Assembly (NCBI RefSeq): GCF_039544005.1
Contig: NZ_BAABKV010000001.1
Span: 7,874,001 to 7,938,000, forward strand
Reading direction: 5' to 3'
Length of the DNA: 64,000 nucleotides
Source: Kitasatospora paranensis
GTDB lineage: Bacteria; Actinomycetota; Actinomycetes; Streptomycetales; Streptomycetaceae
Shown here: one piece after another, positions 45,281-52,969 of the stretch
Numbering within the stretch: position 1 is the first letter of the stretch
How the letters are laid out: every line of letters starts with the position of its first letter
Program-made: the position numbers and the translations under genes
Notes under the pieces: generated by a model
What the model was told of the DNA's origin: nothing
What the model saw: only the letters and a program-made list of their open reading frames with translations
The model's database searches: none

Positions 45281-48220
45281 GTGCTGGTGGTTCAGGGTTC
45301 GGCACGGGACGGTGCACGGGTGGGCGGGGTGCGGACGACCGCGAAGTACGAGGTCGACGCGCTGGTCAAGGACCTCATCGAACAGTTCAGCGGCGCCCGG
45401 CTGCCGATGCCGGTCGTGGTGCTCTACGCCGAGGACGACGATCCGGGCCTGGACCGCGAGGTCGAGTCCGTGGTGCGCGCCGTCCAGGAGGCCCAGGAGA
45501 GCGGCGGGTTGCCGCACCAGCTGGTCGAGTGCCCCGACGGGGGCGATCCGCACCGCAACGCCGTCGGCATCCTCGACGGTCTCGCCAAGGGTCCGTGGGC
45601 CCGCCGCGGCCCCGCCTGGTACCGGGCCTACGCGTGCCCGCGGTCGCGTCTCGTCGCGGCGATCGAGGCCGCCGCCCGGCACGTCCTCGGCCCCGGCGAG
45701 GTCGGCGCGGCGGACCAGGCCGCCCGGCCGCTCGACGCCCTGGTCGACGACGTCCTGGTGCGGCTGCGCGACCTGCACTGGCGGCCCGAACCGCGTACCG
45801 CCGGAGGCGAGTTCCAGCGGCTGCTGTCGCCGGTGCTCAACTCCACCACGCTGATCGGTGCGTTCGTCCTGGCCGGGGTCACCAGCCTGCTCACCCAGGC
45901 GCACTGGCAGGTCGTCGTGCTGGTCATGCTCGCCGCCCTGCTGGTGCTCGGAACGACCGGCTGGATCCGGCGCAACACCGCCCCGCTCTCCTGGCTCGGC
46001 CAGGCCAGCCGCTGGTTCGCCACCACCACCTTCCTCGCCGCGTCCGGCCGGCAGGCCGCCGCCTGGTCGCTGTGGCGGCCCCGGATGTCCTGGGACGTCA
46101 CCCAGGCCCGGGCCCGTGAGGTCGCCGGCGAGATCCTCAAGGCCCAGCTGCCCGGCACCCCGGCCGAGGACCGCGACCGAGCACAGCAGTTCCACCTCCA
46201 ACTGCGCACCCTCGCCCTGCTGGAGGACCTCCGCTGGGCGCACCGCTCCTGGGCGCCGGACCTGCGGGGGCGCAAGCGCCGGGTGCCGCCCGTCGTCTTC
46301 GTGCCCCGCGCCGGCGCCGACAACGGCGCCCTGCGGGTGCTCGGCGCGATCAGCGACGTCCGCAGCCGGCGCAGCGAGCAGGATCCGCTGCTGGTGCTCG
46401 CCGGCGTCGCCCACGCCGACGTCGCCGGCTGGCTGGAGGACGCCGGCACCGCCCCGGTCACCGTGCACGCGGTCGGCTCGCGCCGGCGCGGGCCCTACGA
46501 GAACTGGGTGAGCGACCTGCGGGTGCGGCAGGCGCCGAGCCGCGGCCGGGCCCTGGCGTGGACGCTGCCGGTGCGGCTCACCCGGCTCCAGCTCGGCGCC
46601 GGCGAGACCACCCGGCTGGTCGCGGTACCGGTGCGGCGCTCCTGGTGGGTCCTGTGGTCGCGCTGGACGGTCCTCGCCGTGCTCGTGCTGGGCGCCTGCG
46701 GCGGCGTGCTGCGCGCGCAGCAGCTCTCCGACCTGTACTGCCGGCCCCGGCTCGTCGGGTCCGACCCGGACGCCGTGTGGCGGCAGGACCCGGGCGGCAC
46801 CCGCGAGTGCATCGGCGTGGCGACCGACGGCATCTCCTTCGCGGGCGACGGCGGCGGGATCCGGCTCAGCGGCGAACTGCCCGGCGGCGACGCCAAGCGG
46901 ACGGGCGCGGCCATCGGCCTGGAGAGCCTGGAGCAGTCGATCCGCGACGAGAACGCCCGCGTCGCGGCCCTCCCCGACGTCCGGTACGTGACCATCGTGT
47001 ACGCCGGCTCGCTCACCACCACCGCGGGGCAGCAGTCCCGCGCGCTCAACAGCCTCAAGGAGCTCACCGGAGTCCACCTCGCGCAGCTGCGCAACAACGC
47101 CGGCGACCCCCTGAAGATCAAGATCCTGGTGGCCAACGGTGGCCAGGACATGTACTTCCAGACGGACATGGTCCGCCGGATCGTCGCCCTCGCCCAGCGC
47201 GACCGCTCGGTCGTCGGGGTGGTCGGCCTCGGCCGCGACACCGCCGACAGCGGACCGGCCCTGGACCTGCTCCAGCAGGCCGGCCTGGCCGTGGTCAGCA
47301 CCACCAACTCGGGCACCTACCTGGCCCGCGGCCACGTCAACTACTTCGGCCTCGCCGCCACCGACCAGGAGGAGGCCGCCGCTTTGCGCCTGGTCGTCGA
47401 CGGCCTCCACCTGCAGCCCGCACAGAAGTTCGCGGCCGTCCTCACCCGGCGGCCCAGCCAGGACGACCGCTACAGCCCCGAGCAGGCCGAGTACGGCTCG
47501 GCCATGCTGAAGGACGCGGGATTCCAACTCATCGGCGGCAGGCCGCTGGAGTACGGGCTGACCAGCAACGGCGACCCCGACTTCGAGGCGGCGCTCAGCA
47601 CCAGCTGCCACTCCGACCACGCACCGGCGGTGCTCTACCTCGCCGGGCGGGCCGACGACGTCAACCAGCTGATGCGGCGACTGGCGGCCGATGCCGGCTG
47701 CAGCGGCCCGCTGACCGTGCTCACCGGCGACGATCTGACGAAGGCTCAGTTCCGCACCGGTGCCACCTGGATGGCGCCGCAGGCGACGCTGTACTACACG
47801 GCCCTTACCGACCCGGCCGCCACCGCGCGCGCATCCGATCTCGCCGAGGTGGCCGCGGCCGACCTGAGGATCGCCCCCGGCGGGGACAACCCGTACGAGG
47901 ACGACGTGTTCTCCGACGGCGCCCTCGCCATCGCCTACGACGCGACCGCCGCGCTCCAGGCCGGCGCGGCCAAGGCGGGCGCCTCGCAGAAGGGCGGCGT
48001 CGGCTCCGTGATGGCGGGGCTGCGCGCCGTGGAGATGAAGAACCGGGCCACCGGCACGGTCGACTTCCGCGACACCCGCCCGCTGGCGACCGGGCCGCAG
48101 CCCGGGCACGGCCTCCACATCATCAGGGTCCGGCGCGCCGCCGAGGGCATGCCGCTCATCGACCTGATCTGCGGGCGGCCGGCCGGCGACGTCCGACCGC
48201 TCACCGGCTGCGCGCCCTGA
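45281..48220 (+). CDS. Membrane receptor-like protein: cytoplasmic domains plus periplasmic-binding domain
   Basis: A 979-residue protein of unusual layout. Residues ~1-185: cytoplasmic domain (VDALVKDLIEQFSGARLPMP). ~190-235: two adjacent membrane helices (TLIGAFVLAGVTSLL and VVVLVMLAALLVLG). ~240-445: second cytoplasmic region (VVFVPRAGADNGALRVLGAI). ~455-475: third helix (WTVLAVLVLGACGGVL). Then a large outside domain resembling type-1 periplasmic-binding/Leu-Ile-Val receptor folds (VVGVVGLGRDTADSGPALDL, QAGLAVVSTTNSGTY, YEDDVFSDGALAIAYDATAA). No kinase or cyclase motif. Probably senses an external ligand and signals inward; mechanism unknown. Confidence 0.75.
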   Translation: MLVVQGSARDGARVGGVRTTAKYEVDALVKDLIEQFSGARLPMPVVVLYAEDDDPGLDREVESVVRAVQEAQESGGLPHQLVECPDGGDPHRNAVGILDGLAKGPWARRGPAWYRAYACPRSRLVAAIEAAARHVLGPGEVGAADQAARPLDALVDDVLVRLRDLHWRPEPRTAGGEFQRLLSPVLNSTTLIGAFVLAGVTSLLTQAHWQVVVLVMLAALLVLGTTGWIRRNTAPLSWLGQASRWFATTTFLAASGRQAAAWSLWRPRMSWDVTQARAREVAGEILKAQLPGTPAEDRDRAQQFHLQLRTLALLEDLRWAHRSWAPDLRGRKRRVPPVVFVPRAGADNGALRVLGAISDVRSRRSEQDPLLVLAGVAHADVAGWLEDAGTAPVTVHAVGSRRRGPYENWVSDLRVRQAPSRGRALAWTLPVRLTRLQLGAGETTRLVAVPVRRSWWVLWSRWTVLAVLVLGACGGVLRAQQLSDLYCRPRLVGSDPDAVWRQDPGGTRECIGVATDGISFAGDGGGIRLSGELPGGDAKRTGAAIGLESLEQSIRDENARVAALPDVRYVTIVYAGSLTTTAGQQSRALNSLKELTGVHLAQLRNNAGDPLKIKILVANGGQDMYFQTDMVRRIVALAQRDRSVVGVVGLGRDTADSGPALDLLQQAGLAVVSTTNSGTYLARGHVNYFGLAATDQEEAAALRLVVDGLHLQPAQKFAAVLTRRPSQDDRYSPEQAEYGSAMLKDAGFQLIGGRPLEYGLTSNGDPDFEAALSTSCHSDHAPAVLYLAGRADDVNQLMRRLAADAGCSGPLTVLTGDDLTKAQFRTGATWMAPQATLYYTALTDPAATARASDLAEVAAADLRIAPGGDNPYEDDVFSDGALAIAYDATAALQAGAAKAGASQKGGVGSVMAGLRAVEMKNRATGTVDFRDTRPLATGPQPGHGLHIIRVRRAAEGMPLIDLICGRPAGDVRPLTGCAP

Positions 48221-48221
48221 G

Positions 48222-48261
48222 CCGGGTGCCGCCGGCCACATGTGCGGCCGGCGGCACCCGG
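48222..48261. terminator. Bidirectional terminator hairpin
   Basis: A perfect 16-bp stem (CCGGGTGCCGCCGGCC and complement) around an 8-nt loop, between the convergent receptor-like gene and the H1-like gene. Confidence 0.82.
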
Positions 48262-48288
48262 GTCGGGCGGTCCCGACGGGAGGGCGGG

Positions 48289-49270
48289 TCAGCCTGCGAG
48301 TGCGGCGTACAGGCCGCGGCCCGGCCGCTGCGCCCGGTCGGCCTTGACCAGCCGTTCCAGCATGGTGCGCACCGCGTTGACGTTGCCGGTGGCATCCGCC
48401 AGGCCGAGCGCGAGAGTGACGTCGCGGGCCCGCAGCGGGCCGGTGGCGGCCGCGAGCGCCGCGAGGACGCTGGCGGCGTCCGTGCGACGGCGCGGTCCGG
48501 TCGGGGCCACCGCCGCGGCCTCCGAGCCCGTGGTCTCGGCGGCGGGCGCCGCGGCAGCCTTCTTTGTGGCTGCGGCTGCGGCTGCGGTGCGCCGGGCCGG
48601 GGCCTTCCCGCGCGCGGGCTTCTCGGCGGCAGGCTTCTCGGTGGTCGGCTTCTTCGCCACCGGCTTCTTGGCGGAAGGCTCCTCGGCGGCGGGCTTCGCT
48701 GCGGCCACCGACTTCTTCGCGGCGGACTTCTTTGCAGCCGGCTTCTTCGCCACCGGCTTCTTCGCCACCGGCATATCGGCGGCGGCCTTTGCGGCCGCGG
48801 CCGGCTTCTTCGCGCTTCCGGTCGTGCGCGCGGCCGTCCGGCGCGCGGACTTCGCGGCCGGTGCGGTGGCGGGCGAAGTGTCGGGGGCGCTGTCGGCGGG
48901 GGCTGCCGGCTCGTCCTCCGGCGTTGCCGTGTCCGGCAGTTCGGCGTCCGGTCCGGTGGCGGTCACCGTTGCGGCGGCCGGTGCCGGCGCGGGAGCCTCC
49001 GATGCGGAAACGTCCGTGACCGGCGCGGTCGGTTCGGCCGCGCCGTGGTCCGCCGAGATCCGGGGGCGGCGGCGTCCTGCTGCTTGTCGAGCGGTGCGGG
49101 GGCGAGGGCCTGGAGGCCGTCGAGCGCGCCGAGCATGGCGTTCTCCTGGGCGACCACGGTCGCGAGTTCGTCCTCCAGTCGGCGGCGCCGATCCCGGATG
49201 CGGGGAGTTCGACTTCCAGCAGGGCGATCGTCGACCCTACGCTGCTGTCCTCACCGAAGGTATGTGCCAC
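48289..49270 (-). pseudogene. Histone-H1-like Lys/Ala/Pro-rich protein with coiled coil and C-terminal winged-helix-like domain; two frameshifts
   Basis: From GTG 49270 (GAGG upstream): an N-terminal coiled coil (LLEVEL, then RRLEDELATVVAQENAMLGA), an acidic/Ala-Pro stretch, a basic central region of AAKK/KKPVAKKP repeats like eukaryotic H1 and actinobacterial HupB tails, and a C-terminal winged-helix-like module (LRARDVTLALGLADATGNVN ending GRGLYAALAG). Breaks: C4 run at plus 49203-49206 and C5 run at 49062-49066, each fixed by one C. Repaired length ~327 residues. Probably a nucleoid-associated or regulatory protein; function unproven. Confidence 0.72.
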
Positions 49271-49422
49271 GGGAGCCTCGTTTCGTCGTCAATCACGGCT
49301 TTCCCCAAGGACCCTACGGCCTCTTACGGGCGATTGACCCGGTTTTGTGGGATCGCGCTCCCGATGACGACGGTGAATCGGCCGTGCCGCACGGCCCGGT
49401 GGGATGCCACGGGCCGGAACAC

Positions 49423-49461
49423 GGCTGCGGGCCGCCTCCCGAGGGGAGACGGCCCGCAGCC
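49423..49461 (-). terminator. Terminator after the UPF0303 gene
   Basis: An 18-bp stem with one mismatch (GGCTGCGGGCCGCCTCCC against its partner), 3-nt loop, directly downstream of the UPF0303 stop at 49467. Confidence 0.75.
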
Positions 49462-49466
49462 TGCGG

Positions 49467-49997
49467 TCAGCCCGTGGCGAGGTGGTGTTCCAGTGCGGCG
49501 ACGACCAATCGGTGGTCCTCGGCCTGCGGCAACCCGGAGACGGCAACGGTGCCGACCACACCGACCCCGGCGACGGTGAGCGGGAACGCGCCGCCGTGCG
49601 CGGCGTAGACGTCCGGATCCAACCGGGAGTCCGCCTCGAAGGTGCGGCCCTTGGCGGTGAACCGCAGCCCCACCAGGTAGGAGGAGCAGCCGTAGCGGTC
49701 GACGGTGCGGGTCTTGCGGCCGATCCAGGCGTCGTTGTCGGCGGAGGTGCCGGGCAGGGCGTAGTGGAAGAGCTGCTGGCCGTTGCGCCGGATGTCGACG
49801 GTGACGGCGGCGGACCGTGCGCGGGCCAGCTCGACGAGCGTGCTGCCCAGCCGCCAGGCGTCGTGGTTGTCGAAGCCGGGCAGCACCAGGCGCCGCTCCT
49901 CGTCCTCGATCTGGCGGATCAGTGCGGCGATCCCGTCATCGCCCGCTGTGTCGGGCGCGGCGGTGGGAGCGGTGGGGGCGGTGGCGGCGGTGCTCAT
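49467..49997 (-). CDS. UPF0303/heme-degrading-like (GlcG-type) protein
   Basis: A 176-residue protein whose core (LGSTLVELARARSAAVTVDI, YCSSYLVGLRF-type segment, HGGAFPLTVAGVGVVGTVAV, GLPQAEDHRLVV) matches the UPF0303/HbpS-GlcG superfamily. Members are proposed to bind small molecules or heme. An Ala/Thr/Pro-rich N-terminus precedes the domain. ATG 49997 overlaps the Gfo/Idh/MocA gene's stop by four bases, so the two are co-translated and probably share a sugar-related pathway. Confidence 0.83.
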   Translation of the reverse strand: MSTAATAPTAPTAAPDTAGDDGIAALIRQIEDEERRLVLPGFDNHDAWRLGSTLVELARARSAAVTVDIRRNGQQLFHYALPGTSADNDAWIGRKTRTVDRYGCSSYLVGLRFTAKGRTFEADSRLDPDVYAAHGGAFPLTVAGVGVVGTVAVSGLPQAEDHRLVVAALEHHLATG

Positions 49998-51130
49998 GCG
50001 GCGACCTCGTCCTCGGTGTCGTCGGAGCCGGCGGTGTCCCCGGTGCCGAGGGTTACGGTGCGGCCCTCGGCGGCCGAGCGGCGGGCGGCTTCGAGCACCG
50101 CGAGAGCGGCGACGGCGTCGCGCGGGTCGACCGGTGCGGGGCCGCCGTCGCGCAGGGCGTGAACGACTCCGGCGTAGAACGCTGGGTAGTCGCCCGGCAG
50201 CGAGGGGTGGGGTGCGGCATCGTCGAGGACGCCGAGCACGCCCAGGTCGGCCTGGGCCTCCTCGCCCCAGCCGAGCCCGGGTCGGCGGCCGGCGCGCAGC
50301 GCGTCCTCCTGCGGGTCCAGGCCGTGCGTCACGTAGGCCGAGCGGTCGCCCAGCACGCGCAGGCGCGGGCCGAGCTGGGCGCTGAGCGCGCCCATCCAGA
50401 GGTGGGACCGGACTCCGGAGGTGTGGGTGAGAGCCACGAAGGCGTCGTCGTCCGCCACGGCGCCGCTCCGGCGGACGTCGACCTCCGCGTAGACCTGCTC
50501 GACCGGGCCGAACAGGTGCAGGGCCTGGTCGATCAGGTGGCTGCCGAGGTCGTAGAGGATGCCGCCGGCCTCGGCCGGGTCGGCGGACTCCCGCCAGCCG
50601 GCCTTCACCTCCGGGCGCCAGCGCTCGAAGCGCGACTCGTAGCGGTGCACGGTGCCCAGCGAGCCGTCCGCGATCAGGCGCTGTGCGGTCCGGAAGTCGG
50701 CGTCCCAGCGCCTGTTCTGAAAGACCGTCAGCATCAGGCCGAGACTGTCGGCCAGGTCGGCGAGGGCGGCCGCCTCGGCTGCGGTGGCGGCCAGCGGCTT
50801 GTCCACCACGACGGGCAGTCCGGCCTGCAGCGCGGCGCGCGCCAGCGGGACGTGGGTGTCGTTGGGGGAGGCGACGACGAGCAGGTCGAGCGCGCCCGGG
50901 TCGGCGAGCAGCGCCTCCGCGGTGTCCACGGCGCGGGCCTCCGGGTGTTCCCGGTGCAGCTGGGCGCGACGGGCGGCGCTGGCCGTGACGACGGCCTCCA
51001 GGCGCAGGCCGGGGGTGGTGGCGATGAGCGGGGCGTGGAACGCGGAGCCGGCCAGGCCGTAGCCGACCAGTCCCACACGGAGGTCGCCGCTCAGGGCGTC
51101 CGGGGTGTTCGGAATGCTCGTGAGGCTCAT
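49994..51130 (-). CDS. Gfo/Idh/MocA-family oxidoreductase
   Basis: A 378-residue NAD(P)-dependent dehydrogenase of sugars or inositols. N-terminal Rossmann fold LRVGLVGYGLAGSAFHAPLI; catalytic EKP-type motif reads VVDKPLAATAAEA; C-terminal region AGGILYDLGSHLIDQALHLF carries the conserved Gly-Asp-His block. ATG 51130 lies ~10 bp from a dyad shared with the divergent ROK regulator. With UPF0303 it forms a two-gene operon. The substrate is unknown. Confidence 0.9.
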   Translation of the reverse strand: MSLTSIPNTPDALSGDLRVGLVGYGLAGSAFHAPLIATTPGLRLEAVVTASAARRAQLHREHPEARAVDTAEALLADPGALDLLVVASPNDTHVPLARAALQAGLPVVVDKPLAATAAEAAALADLADSLGLMLTVFQNRRWDADFRTAQRLIADGSLGTVHRYESRFERWRPEVKAGWRESADPAEAGGILYDLGSHLIDQALHLFGPVEQVYAEVDVRRSGAVADDDAFVALTHTSGVRSHLWMGALSAQLGPRLRVLGDRSAYVTHGLDPQEDALRAGRRPGLGWGEEAQADLGVLGVLDDAAPHPSLPGDYPAFYAGVVHALRDGGPAPVDPRDAVAALAVLEAARRSAAEGRTVTLGTGDTAGSDDTEDEVAA

Positions 51131-51139
51131 GTGCTCCAG

Positions 51140-51160
51140 TTAAGCAACAGCGTTTCCTAA
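51140..51160. promoter_or_regulatory. Operator-like dyad between Gfo/Idh/MocA and ROK genes
   Basis: An imperfect palindrome with arms TTAAGCAAC and GTTTCCTAA in an AT-rich patch between divergent genes. It resembles ROK-family operators and probably mediates control of both genes by the adjacent regulator. Confidence 0.6.
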
Positions 51161-51177
51161 GTGCAACCGCAGGCACA

Positions 51178-52317
51178 ATGGAGTCCATGACCACGCCCCA
51201 CGGCGCCCCGGCCGGTGCCAACCTGTCCGGCCTGCGCGATCACAACGCCGCCCTCGTCCTCGGACTGCTCAGGGCCGCGCCGCAGGGGAGCAGCCGGGTC
51301 GAGCTGGCCGCGAGGACGGGTCTCACCCCGCAGGCCGTCGGCAAGATCACCGCACGGCTGCTCGCCGAGGGCATGATCGTCGAGGCCGGGCAGGCCCCCT
51401 CCACCGGCGGCAAGCCCCGCACCCTGCTGCGGCTGCGGGCCGAGGCCGCCTGCGCGATCGGCGTCCACCACGACCGGGACGAGCTGACCGTGCTGCTGGT
51501 CGACCTCGCCGGACAGGCGCGGTACCGGTGCACCGAACCGCTGGACGCCGCCATCGCCCCGGCGGACGCCGTCGCCCTGATCGCCGCGCACGTCCGCCGC
51601 GCCGCCGCCGGGCTGCCGGACGGTGCGCGGCTGCTCGGCGTCGGGCTCGGCTGCCGCGGACCGCTCGACCACGCCGCCGGCGTCCTCCACTGGTTCACGC
51701 CGCCGCGCGCCGACGGGACGTACGCCTGGGACCCGGGCTGGGACGGCTACCCCCTGCGGGACGCGCTCGCCGCCATGCTCGACGGGCTGCCCGTCACCGT
51801 CGACAAGGACACCAACGCCGGCGCCCTCGCGGAGGCCGCCCGGGCCGAGCGGACCGGCGACGGCCTCGCCTACGTCCACCTCGCCGGCGGCCTCGGTGCC
51901 GGACTCCTGCTGAACGGGCGGCTGCACCGGGGCACGCGCACCAACGCCGGCGAGTTCGGCCACCAGACCGTCGACCTGGACGGACCGCCCTGTGCCTGCG
52001 GCAACCGGGGCTGCCTGGAGGCGCTCTGCCTGGCCGAGCTGGACCGCGGCGACCCGGCCGCGGCGGCCCGGGTGATCGGCGTCGGCGTGGCCAACCTGGT
52101 GCGCCTGCTCGACATCGACCGGGTGGTCCTCGGCGGACGCGCGGTGCTGGCGGAGCCCGACGTGTACCTGGACGGGATCGCGGCCCAGCTCAAGGAGCGC
52201 ATCCCCGACCCGGAGTGGCAGCCCGTGCCGGTGGCGATCAGTGCCACTGGGCGGCTCGCGGTCGCGGCCGGCGCGGCCGAACTCGTCCTCGGCCCGCTCT
52301 TCGGCCGCCGCACCTGA
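51178..52317 (+). CDS. ROK-family transcriptional regulator
   Basis: A 379-residue regulator (376 if ATG 51187 is used). N-terminal winged helix (ELAARTGLTPQAVGKITARL) followed by a ROK sugar-kinase-like domain: VHLAGGLGAGLLLNGRLHRG, GEFGHQTVDLDG and zinc motif CACGNRGCLEALC. The ATP-loop remains recognisable, but with a DNA-binding domain it should act as a sugar-responsive repressor of the divergent Gfo/Idh/MocA-UPF0303 operon. Confidence 0.9.
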   Translation: MESMTTPHGAPAGANLSGLRDHNAALVLGLLRAAPQGSSRVELAARTGLTPQAVGKITARLLAEGMIVEAGQAPSTGGKPRTLLRLRAEAACAIGVHHDRDELTVLLVDLAGQARYRCTEPLDAAIAPADAVALIAAHVRRAAAGLPDGARLLGVGLGCRGPLDHAAGVLHWFTPPRADGTYAWDPGWDGYPLRDALAAMLDGLPVTVDKDTNAGALAEAARAERTGDGLAYVHLAGGLGAGLLLNGRLHRGTRTNAGEFGHQTVDLDGPPCACGNRGCLEALCLAELDRGDPAAAARVIGVGVANLVRLLDIDRVVLGGRAVLAEPDVYLDGIAAQLKERIPDPEWQPVPVAISATGRLAVAAGAAELVLGPLFGRRT

Positions 52318-52695
52318 AGCCGCCGCACCGCAGGGTGCCGCACGGCGACCGCCCGGCATTGCACGGCCACCGACCACGAGGTCATGGGCCCGGTCCGGGG
52401 CCCGAGAGGGATTCGCGCCGGCCGTCAGGACAGCAGCCCGATCGTCACACCCGTCGCGCCCAGTGCGGCTTGAACCGCTCCGATGGGACTGCGAGCGGCA
52501 GGCGGCCACCGAGTAGTGGGCCCAGTGGGCCCAGGGGAGGTGACCTGTGTCGCCGCCACCGGGCAGCCGTCCCGGTGACCGGGGCCGACGGCCGATCGGG
52601 CGACCCGGCTGGTCCGTTCGCGCGATCTTGCGTATACGTCGCTCCGGTCGCGGGCAGGCGGACCGTCAACAGGCCCCTGGATCCGGAGGTGCGCG
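52318..52695. other. Intergenic region, 378 bp, no gene seen
   Basis: Follows the ROK gene and precedes the 49-residue membrane protein. Short frames in it lack ribosome binding sites and codon bias. A slightly AT-richer stretch at 52620-52640 may hold the small gene's promoter. Confidence 0.4.
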
Positions 52696-52845
52696 GTGAA
52701 TCTCGTCATGGTGCTGCTGGTCGCCCCGCTGGTGCTCGCGGGTGTGCTCACCGCGACCGCACCCGGTCGTCCACCCCGCCACCGGGGGCGGCGCGACCTG
52801 CGGCCGACCCGTTCCGCGGGGGCCGCCCGGCACCGCGGTGCCTGA
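52696..52845 (+). CDS. Small membrane protein (49 aa)
   Basis: Starts at GTG 52696 with GGAGG six bases upstream. Sequence begins MNLVMVLLVAPLVLAGVLTA (first residue from GTG), one hydrophobic helix, followed by a strongly basic tail (RPPRHRGRRDLRP). Such short single-helix proteins are common in streptomycetes and usually missed. Function unknown. Confidence 0.6.
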   Translation: MNLVMVLLVAPLVLAGVLTATAPGRPPRHRGRRDLRPTRSAGAARHRGA

Positions 52846-52908
52846 ACGGCACTGCGGCGACCGGGCGGCGGGTACGCGGCGCGCTGCGCACGGCGCCCGG
52901 TGGAGCGC

Positions 52909-52952
52909 GACGGGCCGGTGGCCCACCCTCGGGGGTGGGCCACCGGCCCGTC
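52909..52952. terminator. Bidirectional terminator hairpin
   Basis: A perfect 19-bp stem (GACGGGCCGGTGGCCCACC and complement) around a 6-nt loop, between the small membrane gene and the convergent glucanase gene. Confidence 0.85.
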
Positions 52953-52969
52953 GGCCTGCGGATGCCGGA

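Noticed and set aside
48640..48800. Repetitive KKPA-coding DNA as a mobile element or CRISPR
   Set aside because: Repeats are in frame and encode the H1-like tail; no spacers or terminal repeats.
43853..49270. Very long minus-strand open frame (1805 codons)
   Set aside because: Arg/His/Pro/Gly-rich shadow of the aminotransferase and receptor genes; only its first ~30 codons belong to a real gene (the H1-like protein).
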